Assembly: GCF_009731355.2 (NCBI RefSeq)
Contig: NZ_AP022810.1
Coordinates: forward strand, 248,001-312,000
Reading direction: 5' to 3'
Length of the DNA stretch: 64,000 nt
Origin: Desulfuromonas sp. AOP6
GTDB lineage: Bacteria; Desulfobacterota; Desulfuromonadia; Desulfuromonadales; SZUA-540
The first letter of the stretch is position 1. Every line of letters begins with the position of its first letter. A program made the translations under genes and the position numbers. The notes below the pieces were generated by a model. That model did not search any database. It saw nothing but the letters and a program-made list of their open reading frames with translations, and was not told the DNA's origin. Below are positions 40,709 through 51,312 of the stretch, one piece after another.

Positions 40709-41632
40709 ATGAAAAAGACGTGGCTTGAAATACAAATTTTGGTTCCAGCCACCGGCATCGACCTGGTGTGCGGTGAACTGACGGAGCTCGGCTGTGAGGG
40801 CATCACTGTGGAAGAGCGGCCCCTTGACACCTTTGTGCCGCCCGACCCTGATGAAATCCTCGCCGATGAACAAGTCATCAAGGCCTATTTTCCCGATGAA
40901 GGTGACGCCCTGTCCCTTTGCCGGGGCATCCAGGAACGACTGGAATACCTGCAGCCCTTTGTCCCCGGCCTTGTCGCTGCCTTGCCCGATGCGTTGCCGG
41001 TCCGAACGGAAGACTGGGCGCAAAACTGGAAACAGCACTTCCAGGCTGTTCGTATCGGCAGCCGTCTGGTCATCAAGCCGACCTGGGAAGAGTTCATCCC
41101 TGAGTCTGACGATGTCATCGTGCAACTCGATCCGGGCATGGCTTTCGGAACAGGTACCCACGGCACCACACGTCTGTGCCTGGAAGCGCTGGCGGCGCTT
41201 TTCGAGGGCGAGCATCCTCCTCGACGGGTGCTCGATGTCGGTACCGGGTCGGGCATTCTTGCCATCGCCGCCGCCGCTCTCGGTGCCGGGCGCGTACTTG
41301 CCTGCGATATCGAAGAGGAAGCCTGCCGCACGGCTCGCGCCAATGCTGAGCTCAATGGTGTAGAGGCGCGGATCGAGGTGACTGGTGCGCCTCTCGAAAG
41401 TCTTGAAGGGGGATTCGACCTGGTGCTGGCCAATATCCTCGCCGAAGAAAATATCCGCCTGGCGCCAGAACTGATCTCCCGGCTTAACCCCGGTGGTGCC
41501 CTGATTCTCTCCGGTATTCTGATGGAGAAGGAGCCCGCCGTCGTTGAGGCCTTCGCCACTTATCCCCTGTCGTCTCCCCACATCACCCACCTGGAAGAAT
41601 GGTCCTGCCTGCTGTACCGCGCCGGTGCCTGA
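40709..41632 (+). CDS. prmA: Ribosomal protein L11 methyltransferase PrmA
   Basis: A 307-residue SAM-dependent methyltransferase that trimethylates ribosomal protein L11. It has an N-terminal substrate-recognition domain (WLEIQILVPATGIDLV), a hinge with DWAQNWKQHF and PTWEEF, then LDPGMAFGTGTHGTT, motif I LDVGTGSGILAIAAAALG and the catalytic-site region LANILAEENI. The ATG at 40709 gives the usual start; GTG at 40703 is the alternative and neither has a close ribosome site. rsmE begins directly after its stop codon. Confidence 0.95.
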   Translation: MKKTWLEIQILVPATGIDLVCGELTELGCEGITVEERPLDTFVPPDPDEILADEQVIKAYFPDEGDALSLCRGIQERLEYLQPFVPGLVAALPDALPVRTEDWAQNWKQHFQAVRIGSRLVIKPTWEEFIPESDDVIVQLDPGMAFGTGTHGTTRLCLEALAALFEGEHPPRRVLDVGTGSGILAIAAAALGAGRVLACDIEEEACRTARANAELNGVEARIEVTGAPLESLEGGFDLVLANILAEENIRLAPELISRLNPGGALILSGILMEKEPAVVEAFATYPLSSPHITHLEEWSCLLYRAGA

Positions 41633-42376
41633 ATGCTGCGCTTCTTTGTCTCCCCGGATAGGCTTCAGAGCGACGAGATTAACCTGCCAGAGGAGGTTTT
41701 TCACCATCTGCGCGTAGTGCTGAGACGTTCGCAAGGGGAGGAGATCCTGCTGCTCGACGGTCTTGGCGGTGTGTGCCGGTGCCGGGTCGATGTCCTCGGC
41801 AAAAAAGGGGGGACAGCCAAGATTCTGGAGCGCTGGCAGGAGGTGGAGACAGCCTTTCCCGTCTATCTGTTGCAGGGGCTGCCCAAGGGAGACAAGCTCG
41901 ATCTGGTCCTGCAGAAGGGGACGGAACTCGGGATCGGGGCGTTCACACCAGTAATTTCCGCACGCAGCGTTCCCGTTCGCGACGCCGAGCGTGAAGACAG
42001 GCGGGTGCAGCGCTGGCAGAAGATTATTCAGGAGGCGGCCAGGCAGTGCCGGCGCTCTCACTTACCCCGGCTGCATGCCGCGCAGTCGCTGGAAGACACC
42101 CTGGCTTCCTGTCGGGCTGATCTCAAGCTGATGCTGTGGGAAGAGGAAAGCCGACCCCTGAACGAGGTTCTTTCCGGACAAAGTCCCCGTGACGTCGCTG
42201 TTCTGGTGGGGCCGGAAGGTGGTTTTACTGCTGACGAGGCTGCCTCAGCCCGCCGCTTCGGCTTTGTTCCGGTGCGTTGCGGACCCCGCATTCTGCGGAG
42301 CGAAACCGCAGGATTTGCTGTCGCTGCCGTGTTGCAATATCTCTATGGCGATCTGGGCAGAGGGGGCGATCTCTAG
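41633..42376 (+). CDS. rsmE: 16S rRNA (uracil-1498-N3)-methyltransferase RsmE
   Basis: A 247-residue SPOUT-class methyltransferase that modifies U1498 in the decoding centre of 16S rRNA. It has the N-terminal PUA-like part (FHHLRVVLRRSQGEEILLLDG), QGLPKGDKLDLVLQKGTELG, ARQCRRSHLP, LVGPEGGFTADE and the knot end RILRSETAGFAVAAVLQ. It starts at the base after the prmA stop, so translation is coupled. The prmA-rsmE pairing is common in bacteria. Confidence 0.96.
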   Translation: MLRFFVSPDRLQSDEINLPEEVFHHLRVVLRRSQGEEILLLDGLGGVCRCRVDVLGKKGGTAKILERWQEVETAFPVYLLQGLPKGDKLDLVLQKGTELGIGAFTPVISARSVPVRDAEREDRRVQRWQKIIQEAARQCRRSHLPRLHAAQSLEDTLASCRADLKLMLWEEESRPLNEVLSGQSPRDVAVLVGPEGGFTADEAASARRFGFVPVRCGPRILRSETAGFAVAAVLQYLYGDLGRGGDL

Positions 42377-42400
42377 ATCGTCGTCGATCCCACGATCCCA

Positions 42401-43669
42401 TCACATCATCAGGATCTTCTCCCGCAAAATCAGTATTTCAAAAGCCATGGCCGCCTTGGCAAGCAACCGCTGTATTTTGCCGATATGGCTGGACAGGTTG
42501 CGGTCCCCTTCCTCCACGTAGAGGATGCACACCACGCGCCCGCCGATCATCAGCGGCATCAGCAGCACCCTGTCCGAAGCCTGTCCGCCCACGCCTTGAA
42601 TCCAACGGTCATCCAGGGGCGTGCGGGGGATGGTGCCAAGGAAGAAGCTGCGGCCTTCGGCGACGGTCTTCAGGGCCGAGGGGCGGGTTAGAGGGATGCT
42701 GACGGTGTTGAAGTGTTCCCTGGCGACGCCCTGGGTGACCGCCTTCCATCCGGAAACGGAATTCCCCCGCACGACAAACAGAGCAGTCTTTCTGAATTCC
42801 TTTCCTAAAAAAGACATCAGGGCATTGGCGATATCCTCGCGATCACCGGCATTGGCCAGCCCCGTGAGGACCGTGGGGGGGGCAGGAGCAGCTTTCGGGG
42901 CTGGACCCGGGGGGACTTTGGATGGAGAGGGCGTCAGCGGTTGCTGCGGCGGTACAATCGCCTTTTTCTGTTGCAGCGCTGCGAGCTTTTCTCCCAGGGT
43001 CGCCGGCTGCCGGGCAGGACCTCGTCGTTCGGAGGCTCGGGGCTGTGGTGTTTGGGTGGGTTTGTCGGCAGGGCCGGAAGGAGAGGCGGTGGCCGCTGAA
43101 GGCTTGCCGTTGATGGCCCGCAATTCACCCGAAGGCGAAGATGCCGGTTTCTCCTTGGTTAAGTTTTCGGCCTGGGTGTTCCGGGGCTGGCGTTGGGACA
43201 TCTTGTCGATGATCTGTTGATAGCGGGAATCGATCGGCTTGTTGTAATACTGGTTCAGGGCCTGCATCAGGCGTATCTCAGGGCTGACCATCGGGGTGAT
43301 GATGTAGCCGGTGATAAAGGCGATTTCGTCGATAGCCTTGAGGTCATTGGGGTCGGCCATGACCAGGTTCAGTCTTTTTTTATCCAGAGACAGTGGAACG
43401 GCGGCATATTTAAGGGCCAATTCCTGTGGCAGCATCCGGATGGTTTCCGCGGGGATGTTCATGAGCTGCTGGGAAGCCACATAAGGCACGGACAGCTGTC
43501 GGCTCAGAAAGCGGGCCAGCTCATTTTCATCGATTAAACCCATTTCCAGCAGGCTGGTGCCAATTTTACCCCCATAGAGAACCCTGTTTTTGAGGGCTTC
43601 ATCAAATTGCTCCCGGGTGATTTGACCGGCTTCCTCCAAGAGGTCGAGCAGAGTCTGAGCCATTTTCAT
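42401..43669 (-). CDS. MshEN (GspE N-terminal) domain protein with GAF-like C-terminus
   Basis: A 422-residue cytoplasmic protein. Residues 1-165 or so resemble the N-terminal MshEN domain of type II secretion/type IV pilus ATPases (QITREQFDEALKNRVLYGGK, LSRQLSVPYVA, ITGYIITPMVSPEIRLMQAL), which in some ATPases binds cyclic di-GMP. A Pro/Ala/Lys-rich linker covers about 165-275. The end (about 280-415) is a GAF-like domain (ALFVVRGNSVSGWKAV, LMPLMIGGRVVCILYVEE). There is no ATPase domain. It could be a c-di-GMP-sensing adaptor, which is inference. A second ATG two codons in (43663) is also possible. Confidence 0.75.
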   Translation of the reverse strand: MKMAQTLLDLLEEAGQITREQFDEALKNRVLYGGKIGTSLLEMGLIDENELARFLSRQLSVPYVASQQLMNIPAETIRMLPQELALKYAAVPLSLDKKRLNLVMADPNDLKAIDEIAFITGYIITPMVSPEIRLMQALNQYYNKPIDSRYQQIIDKMSQRQPRNTQAENLTKEKPASSPSGELRAINGKPSAATASPSGPADKPTQTPQPRASERRGPARQPATLGEKLAALQQKKAIVPPQQPLTPSPSKVPPGPAPKAAPAPPTVLTGLANAGDREDIANALMSFLGKEFRKTALFVVRGNSVSGWKAVTQGVAREHFNTVSIPLTRPSALKTVAEGRSFFLGTIPRTPLDDRWIQGVGGQASDRVLLMPLMIGGRVVCILYVEEGDRNLSSHIGKIQRLLAKAAMAFEILILREKILMM

Positions 43670-43735
43670 TTCACTCCCTGGTTGTTTTTATGAAGTCTTC
43701 CCGCCTGTTCGATGGACAGCTGCAGAACGCGCTGC

Positions 43736-44368
43736 CTAGGAAACGTCCAGGCGAAGGCGGATGAAGCTGGCGAGGTCTGGACAACGCAGATATGGGTTGT
43801 GCTCCTGTTCATAGGCCAGGGTAGACGCAGGGACGGGACCATAATCGTGGCCGGGGAAAACCCGGGTGCCGGGGGGGTAGCCGGCCAAGCGCCGCAGACT
43901 GTGATAGAGGGCCTCCACATCGCTGCCAGCCAGGTCGGCGCGGCCGACCCGCGTCACGAAAAGCGTATCTCCAGTAAGGAGAGCGTCGCCGGTATACAGA
44001 CAGATTGAACCCGGTGAATGACCGGGCGTATGCAGGACGGTCAGGGCGCCTTCGCCCAGCTTAAAGGTCTGGTTATCGGATACGGGGATGTCCGCCGCCT
44101 CCACGTCAAGGGGATGGGCGGCCAGTCGGGCCCCCGTTTCGGCCAGGATGGCCGCGTTGCCCGCCACGTGGTCCCGATGACCGTGCGTGTTGAACAGGAT
44201 TTCGATGGTGACGCCTCTCTTTTTTGCCTCAGCCAGCAGGCGCTCCGGCCAAAAGGAGGGATCCACCGCTGCGCCGACCTTGCTCGTCGGGCAGTAGAGC
44301 AGGTAGGAGAAGTTGTCCATGTCGCTGGCGCTCACCTGGACGATGTCGAGACCGGCGGTCGTCACCAT
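43736..44368 (-). CDS. MBL-fold hydrolase, glyoxalase II-like
   Basis: A 210-residue metallo-beta-lactamase-fold enzyme. Metal ligands are visible in FNTHGHRDHVAGN, LHTPGHSPGS, LLTGDTLF and VFPGHDYGP. The size and motifs fit the short hydroxyacylglutathione hydrolase/persulfide dioxygenase-like group; the thioester or persulfide substrate cannot be decided. Its start overlaps the stop of the 72-residue gene upstream by 7 nt, so the two are coupled. Confidence 0.85.
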   Translation of the reverse strand: MVTTAGLDIVQVSASDMDNFSYLLYCPTSKVGAAVDPSFWPERLLAEAKKRGVTIEILFNTHGHRDHVAGNAAILAETGARLAAHPLDVEAADIPVSDNQTFKLGEGALTVLHTPGHSPGSICLYTGDALLTGDTLFVTRVGRADLAGSDVEALYHSLRRLAGYPPGTRVFPGHDYGPVPASTLAYEQEHNPYLRCPDLASFIRLRLDVS

Positions 44369-44580
44369 AGCTGCTTTGCAGGTTCTACACGGCCCATATG
44401 GCAGATTTCGCCGTCAATGATCTTGAACTGGTCTCCGGTCGATTTTACCGTCCAGGCATCCCCCTCGTCGGGGGGAAGGGGAAACTCCCGGCTGCCGAGA
44501 TAGACGTCCTCTCCGCCGATCATGCCCCACCAGTCCAGCGAGCCGGTCTGCCATATTTTTGTTTTCAGATTGTAAGCCAT
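44362..44580 (-). CDS. Small hypothetical protein, 72 residues
   Basis: No family recognised. It opens MAYNLKTKIWQTGSLDWWG and has a DEGDAWTVKSTGDQFKI stretch and one Cys (GEICHMG). It looks like a small soluble beta-rich protein. The start at 44580 has AGGAGG 11 bases upstream. A longer frame to 44670 is poorly protein-like. It is translationally coupled to the glyoxalase II-like gene and may act with it. Confidence 0.6.
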   Translation of the reverse strand: MAYNLKTKIWQTGSLDWWGMIGGEDVYLGSREFPLPPDEGDAWTVKSTGDQFKIIDGEICHMGRVEPAKQLW

Positions 44581-44685
44581 CGTGGCGCGTCCTCCTTGAG
44601 TGTGTTGAGATGCGCCATGATACTGTGACGGCGCCTTAGGGTCAACATGCCAGGGCCGTTCGCCCGACAATAAAGGAGGTCACCG

Positions 44686-46743
<2,058 letters not shown>

Positions 46744-46965
46744 GAATGGTGTCTCCTGAAGGGGGGAAGAAATAAAGCAGCAATTCCCATTGAAACGAAA
46801 TGGCTGTAAACGCGCCCTGCGAGGGCAGGGACAACAGAAAAAGGATAATGTAAAACGAGGACTTTTCAAGAAACCCGATAATTTAGAAGCCGATTTCACG
46901 TTTTGTATCCAGCGTTCCCCTGACTTGGGACTGCATTCGAGGCAGACAGGGGGGCAGATTCCTCC

Positions 46966-46994
46966 TTGTGAGGGCGGCCGGCATGGCCTATAAT
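46966..46994 (+). promoter_or_regulatory. Promoter of the dapF operon
   Basis: TTGTGA (46966-46971), 17 bp, TATAAT (46989-46994). The rest of the 290-bp gap between the BCCT gene and dapF shows no gene or known RNA. Confidence 0.75.
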
Positions 46995-47033
46995 CGCTTC
47001 GTGTATCAAGTTCTGCCTGGAAAGGACGCGCCC

Positions 47034-47873
47034 ATGAAATTCGCCAAAATGCACGGTGCCGGCAACGACTACGTCTATATCGACTGCTTCAGCCAGGTGG
47101 TGCCGGATCCTGAAAAACTGGCCGTGGAGGTGAGCGACCGGCATTTCGGCATCGGATCCGATGGCCTCATTCTTATTCAGCCTTCCACTGTCGCCGACGT
47201 GCGTATGCGCATGTTCAATGCTGACGGCAGCGAGGCGGAGATGTGCGGCAACGGCGTGCGCTGCGTGGCCAAGTATGCCTACGATCACGGCCTGGTCGAT
47301 TCTCTCCAGATCAGTATCGAAACGGGGGCCGGAGTGCTGCCTCTGCAGCTTTTTACCAACAGCCACAACAAGGTGGACAGGGTGCGGGTGAATATGGGCA
47401 AGCCCCGACTCAGTCGGGGGGAGATTCCCATGACCGGCTCTCCCGACGAACAGGCCGTCAATATTGAGGTGGCGGTGCTGGATCGCACCTTCCATGTCAC
47501 CTGTGTTTCCATGGGCAATCCCCACGCCGTCATTTTTGTCGACAACGTCCACGAGTTTCCGGTGGCCAAGTATGGCCCAGCACTGGAGACGCACTCCCTC
47601 TTTCCCAACCGCATCAACGTCGAATTCGTGGAGGTTGTTTCCCGCAATGAGCTCCGGCAACGCACCTGGGAGCGGGGCGCCGGCGAGACCTTGGCCTGCG
47701 GCACCGGTTCCAGCGCGGTCACCGTGGCGGCCGTGCTCAACGGACACTGCGACCGGGTGCTGGTCAACCACCTGCTCGGTGGCGACCTGGAGATGGAGTG
47801 GACTGAAGACGGCCATATCTATATGACCGGTCCGGCCGTACAGGTTTTTGAAGGAGTCTACCAGCCCCAATGA
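47034..47873 (+). CDS. dapF: Diaminopimelate epimerase
   Basis: A 279-residue cofactor-independent epimerase that interconverts LL- and meso-diaminopimelate for lysine and peptidoglycan. It has FAKMHGAGNDYVY at the N-terminus. The two catalytic Cys residues lie in EAEMCGNGVRC and LACGTGSSA, with MGNPHAV between. The start at 47034 follows AAAGGACGCGCCC. Its stop overlaps the HIT gene's ATG by 4 nt, which opens a tightly packed six-gene run (dapF-HIT-HAD-nfo-dtd-darP). Confidence 0.97.
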   Translation: MKFAKMHGAGNDYVYIDCFSQVVPDPEKLAVEVSDRHFGIGSDGLILIQPSTVADVRMRMFNADGSEAEMCGNGVRCVAKYAYDHGLVDSLQISIETGAGVLPLQLFTNSHNKVDRVRVNMGKPRLSRGEIPMTGSPDEQAVNIEVAVLDRTFHVTCVSMGNPHAVIFVDNVHEFPVAKYGPALETHSLFPNRINVEFVEVVSRNELRQRTWERGAGETLACGTGSSAVTVAAVLNGHCDRVLVNHLLGGDLEMEWTEDGHIYMTGPAVQVFEGVYQPQ

Positions 47874-48277
47874 ACTGCCCCATGTGTACGCGCTGGCAGG
47901 ACGAGCCGCAGCTGCGCATCGCCGCCTTGGACCACTGCCTGGTCATGCTCAACCGGGATCAGTTTTTCCCCGGCTATACTCTGGTCTTTACCCGTGAGCA
48001 TGTAACCGAACTTTTCCACCTCGACAAATCAGTGCGCCAGGAGGTCATGGAAGAGGTCACCACCGTAGCGGCGGCCTTACACCAGGTTTTTCAGCCGACC
48101 AAGATGAACTACGAGCTGCTGGGCAACATGGTGCCTCACATGCACTGGCACCTGGTACCCCGCTTCAGCAGCGATCCGCTGTGGCCGCGCCCCATCTGGA
48201 GCGAGCCGCATCAGGACGAGACTCTGAGCCCACAGGCCTATGCCGAACGTATTCTGCTGATTCGCAACGCCCTGTAA
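47870..48277 (+). CDS. HIT-family nucleotide hydrolase/transferase
   Basis: A 135-residue histidine-triad protein with the active motif HMHWHLVPR (about residues 94-102) and an N-terminal CPMC pair that may bind zinc. HIT proteins hydrolyse or transfer nucleoside phosphate groups, for instance AMP-lysine or dinucleoside polyphosphates; the substrate is not evident. It overlaps dapF by 4 nt (ATGA). Confidence 0.9.
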   Translation: MNCPMCTRWQDEPQLRIAALDHCLVMLNRDQFFPGYTLVFTREHVTELFHLDKSVRQEVMEEVTTVAAALHQVFQPTKMNYELLGNMVPHMHWHLVPRFSSDPLWPRPIWSEPHQDETLSPQAYAERILLIRNAL

Positions 48278-48295
48278 GGAGGGGCGCACTGCTCT

Positions 48296-48934
48296 ATGGA
48301 TGCCATTCTCTTTGACTTGGACAACACGCTCTACTCACCTCAGCGGCAGCTCTTTTCCCTCATCGACTGCCGCATCAATCGCTACATGCGCGAGGTGGTG
48401 GGGATTCCCGAAGCCGAGGTGGACGGTCTGCGTCGCCGCTACTGGGCCGATTACGGCGTCACTCTGCAGGGGCTGATCCGCCATCACGATGTCGATCCCG
48501 AAGACTATCTCGAATATGTACACGACGTGGACGTCAATTCGCGGTTGCTTCCCGACGGGCCGCTGCGCACTGCCCTGCAGAGCATTTCCCTGCGGCGCCT
48601 GGTCTTCACCAACGGATCGCGGGGGCATGCCGAGCGCGTGCTGTCATCCCTGGGGCTGGAGAATATCTTCGAAGAGATCTTCGATATCCGGGTGGCCTCC
48701 TATCTGCCCAAACCTTTTCCCGAGCCCTATCATCAAGTGCTGGGTAGCATCGGCATCGAGGCGCGGCGCTGCCTCATGGTGGAAGATTCCGTCGAGAATC
48801 TGCGTACGGCCAAAGAGCTGGGCATGGGAACCATCCTCGTCGGCGATGGCGCGAAGCCGTCCTATGTCGACGTGCAGGTGGCGGCGGCGGTGCAGGTGCC
48901 CGAGGCCCTTGCCCACTGGTTCGCGGCGGTCTGA
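48296..48934 (+). CDS. HAD-superfamily pyrimidine 5'-nucleotidase-like phosphatase
   Basis: A 212-residue HAD hydrolase. Motif I is FDLDNTLY, motif II VFTNGS, motif III Lys in LPKPFPEPY and motif IV MVEDSVENL. The IDCRINRYM cap region is like the SDT1/pyrimidine 5'-nucleotidase group. It removes phosphate from small metabolites, perhaps UMP/CMP or a modified nucleotide. It lies 18 bp after the HIT gene in the dapF operon. Confidence 0.87.
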   Translation: MDAILFDLDNTLYSPQRQLFSLIDCRINRYMREVVGIPEAEVDGLRRRYWADYGVTLQGLIRHHDVDPEDYLEYVHDVDVNSRLLPDGPLRTALQSISLRRLVFTNGSRGHAERVLSSLGLENIFEEIFDIRVASYLPKPFPEPYHQVLGSIGIEARRCLMVEDSVENLRTAKELGMGTILVGDGAKPSYVDVQVAAAVQVPEALAHWFAAV

Positions 48935-48945
48935 GGGAGACAGCG

Positions 48946-49794
48946 ATGTTATGGCTCGGTGCGCACATGTCCATAGCCGGCGGGGTGGAAAAAGCCTTCG
49001 CTCGAGGCGAAGAGGCCGGTTGCACGGCCATGCAGATTTTCACCAAGAACGCCAGTCAGTGGCGGGCCAGGCCACTGTCGCCAACAGACCTTGAGGCCTT
49101 TGCCGAGGCCTGGCAGCAGAGCCCCATCGGGCCGGTGGTGGCCCATGACAGTTATCTGATCAACCTGGCGGCGCCCGCGGAGGAAGCCTGGGAAAAGTCC
49201 ATCGCCGCTTTCCTGGACGAGATGGCGCGTTGCGCCGCCCTCGGTATTCCCGAGCTGGTCGTGCATCCGGGAGCTCACACGGGTTCGGGAGAAGAGGCGG
49301 GCCTGCGGCGCATAAGTGAGGCCTTTGTCCGGATATTCAGCGAAGGGCCTGCCAGCGTGCGGGTGCTGCTGGAAAATACCGCCGGGCAGGGAACCTATCT
49401 GGGCGGGCGTTTCGAGCATCTGGCCCGCATTATGGAGGCGGTGCCGCAGGGGCGTTTCGGCCTCTGCTTCGACACCTGCCATGCCTTCGCTGCCGGCTAT
49501 GATCTGTCCAATGCCGAGGGCTATGGGCAGGTCATGGATGAGGTGGAACGGCTGTTCGGTCTGGACCCTGTTCACCTCTTTCATCTCAACGACTGCAAGA
49601 AAGGGCTGGGTAGCCGGGTAGATCGCCACGAACACATCGGGCAGGGGCATATTGGTGAAGAGGGCTTCCGTCTGTTGATGCAGGATGACCGTTTTGCCGC
49701 CGTGCCCAAGATCCTGGAGACCCCCAAGGGGGATGACGACAGCGGGGACCGGCAGAATCTCACCCTGCTGCGCCGGCTGGCGGGGGAGGCCTAG
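48946..49794 (+). CDS. nfo: Endonuclease IV (deoxyribonuclease IV)
   Basis: A 282-residue AP endonuclease that cuts DNA 5' of abasic sites using three zinc ions. Family motifs are present: LGAHMSIAGGVEKA, VVHPGAHTGSG, LENTAGQG, FDTCHAFAAGYD and HLNDCKKGLGSRVDRHEHIG. Length is standard. It is 11 bp after the HAD gene and 3 bp before dtd. Confidence 0.97.
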   Translation: MLWLGAHMSIAGGVEKAFARGEEAGCTAMQIFTKNASQWRARPLSPTDLEAFAEAWQQSPIGPVVAHDSYLINLAAPAEEAWEKSIAAFLDEMARCAALGIPELVVHPGAHTGSGEEAGLRRISEAFVRIFSEGPASVRVLLENTAGQGTYLGGRFEHLARIMEAVPQGRFGLCFDTCHAFAAGYDLSNAEGYGQVMDEVERLFGLDPVHLFHLNDCKKGLGSRVDRHEHIGQGHIGEEGFRLLMQDDRFAAVPKILETPKGDDDSGDRQNLTLLRRLAGEA

Positions 49795-49797
49795 CAG

Positions 49798-50247
49798 ATG
49801 CGGGCCGTTTTGCAGCGGGTTACCTCGGCCCACGTCGAAGTGGCCGGTCGCAGCGTCGGTGCCATCGGCCGAGGCTTACTCGTATTGCTTGGCGTGGCGG
49901 CCGGGGATTCGGAGGTCGATGCGGCCAGTCTGGCGGACAAGATCATCGGCCTGCGCATTTTCGAGGATGATGGTGGCAAGATGAATCTCTCTGTCGCCGA
50001 TATCGATGGCGAGATCCTGGCCGTCTCCCAGTTCACCCTGCTGGCCGACTGCCGTAAGGGCCGCCGCCCCGGCTTTTCCGGTGCGGCTCCACCGGAGCGG
50101 GCCCTGGAACTCTACGACTATTTCGTCCGTCTGCTGCGCCAGCGGGGCTTTAAGGTGCCCACCGGCGTCTTTCAGGCGGACATGGCGGTGCACCTGGTCA
50201 ACGACGGCCCGGTCACCCTTTTGCTCGACAGCCGCAAGGAATTCTGA
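49798..50247 (+). CDS. dtd: D-aminoacyl-tRNA deacylase
   Basis: A 149-residue enzyme that frees tRNA from wrongly attached D-amino acids or glycine. It begins [15 protein letters not shown] and has the conserved [18 protein letters not shown] and the cross-subunit motif [11 protein letters not shown]. Complete. It overlaps the darP start by 1 nt (TGATG) and is thus translationally coupled to it. Confidence 0.97.
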   Translation: MRAVLQRVTSAHVEVAGRSVGAIGRGLLVLLGVAAGDSEVDAASLADKIIGLRIFEDDGGKMNLSVADIDGEILAVSQFTLLADCRKGRRPGFSGAAPPERALELYDYFVRLLRQRGFKVPTGVFQADMAVHLVNDGPVTLLLDSRKEF

Positions 50248-50753
50248 TGCACGACGACGAACAGGACTATGCCGGGCCCAGCCGCTCGGCCAAGAAGAGG
50301 GCCGCCAAGGCCGTGGAAGAACTGGCTTGGGAGATTCTGGAACTTTCACCGGCGCAATTGGAAAAGCTGCCGGTTCCCGACGAGATTCTCGGCGAGTTGC
50401 GCAAGGCCCGGCAGATCAAAGCCCATGGAGCCCGCAAGCGTCAGGCCAAGTTCCTGGCCGGCCTGCTGCGCCGCGATGAGGATGTTCTGGAAGCCCTGCG
50501 CCAGCACATGGACGCGCTCAACCAGGTCCATTACCAGGATCAGCAGATCTTTCACGAACTGGAAGCCCTGCGGGACCGTCTCTGTGATGCCGATCAGTAT
50601 CAGGCCGCTTTGCAGGAAGTGAACAGCCGCTTTCCTGCTCTGGATCAGGATCTGATCGCCCACCTTGCCGTTCAGGCCCAGGCGGGCAAGGACAAGAGGG
50701 CCTATCGGGAGATATTCAAGCGCCTGCGCCAGGCCCAGGAACAGGGGGAGTAG
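50247..50753 (+). CDS. darP: Ribosome biogenesis factor DarP/YjgA (DUF615)
   Basis: A 168-residue, highly charged helical protein of the DUF615 family, which helps late 50S assembly in E. coli. It has SRSAKKRAAKAVEELAWEIL at the N-terminus, LRKARQIKAHGARKRQAKFL and a basic end DKRAYREIFKRLRQ. It is the last gene of the dapF operon and ends at a bidirectional terminator. The family is best known from beta- and gammaproteobacteria. Confidence 0.9.
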   Translation: MHDDEQDYAGPSRSAKKRAAKAVEELAWEILELSPAQLEKLPVPDEILGELRKARQIKAHGARKRQAKFLAGLLRRDEDVLEALRQHMDALNQVHYQDQQIFHELEALRDRLCDADQYQAALQEVNSRFPALDQDLIAHLAVQAQAGKDKRAYREIFKRLRQAQEQGE

Positions 50754-50757
50754 AAAC

Positions 50758-50789
50758 GCAGAAGACCCGCCATTTGGCGGGTCTTCTGC
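50758..50789. terminator. Bidirectional terminator between darP and trxA
   Basis: GCAGAAGACCCGCC (50758-50771) pairs perfectly with GGCGGGTCTTCTGC (50776-50789) around ATTT. It serves both convergent genes. Confidence 0.9.
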
Positions 50790-50818
50790 TAAAAAGTGCT
50801 GGAACTTGGTGTCCCGGT

Positions 50819-51148
50819 TTAAAGGGCTTTTTTGATCAGGCTTTCGAGCTGGTTCTTGGGAACGGCGCCGACGACCTGGTCGAGAACCTTGCCGTCCTTG
50901 AACAGAATGATGGTGGGAATGCCGCGGACCCCATACTGGCCGGGGGTAGCCGGATTCTCATCCACGTTGACCTTGGCGACCTTGACCTTGCCTTCATACT
51001 CGGCCGCCAGTCCGTCCACAACCGGGGCGATGGCTTTGCAGGGGGCGCACCAGGAGGCCCAGAAGTCCACCAGTACGGGGACGGAGGATTTCAGGACTTC
51101 GCTTTCGAAGTTGTCATCGGTCAGTTGCAAAACCTTATCGCTTGCCAT
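50819..51148 (-). CDS. trxA: Thioredoxin
   Basis: A 109-residue cytoplasmic thioredoxin with [18 protein letters not shown] and the cis-Pro loop [11 protein letters not shown]. The active site is WCAPC rather than the more usual WCGPC, which can shift the redox potential. The start at 51148 lies behind AAGGAGAATTTATC; a 17-residue upstream extension has no ribosome site. A single-gene transcription unit. Confidence 0.95.
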   Translation of the reverse strand: MASDKVLQLTDDNFESEVLKSSVPVLVDFWASWCAPCKAIAPVVDGLAAEYEGKVKVAKVNVDENPATPGQYGVRGIPTIILFKDGKVLDQVVGAVPKNQLESLIKKAL

Positions 51149-51254
51149 GATAAATTCTCCTTTTGATATATTTAAGAAAAGCTCAGATACACCACACAAT
51201 ATAAAACACTGAGACTAAAAATCAAGGCCGAAAGTTTTCCCCACCGGGTCATCC

Positions 51255-51283
51255 TTGACAGGCCGGGTGGCGAAGCCTATGAT
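51255..51283 (+). promoter_or_regulatory. Strong promoter of the tetrapyrrole operon
   Basis: TTGACA (51255-51260), 17 bp, TATGAT (51278-51283), one base off full consensus. It drives the SIS gene and, since no terminator interrupts, probably sirC through hemB. Confidence 0.85.
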
Positions 51284-51312
51284 TCGGATTAATTTTTTTC
51301 GAGGGGTAGGGC

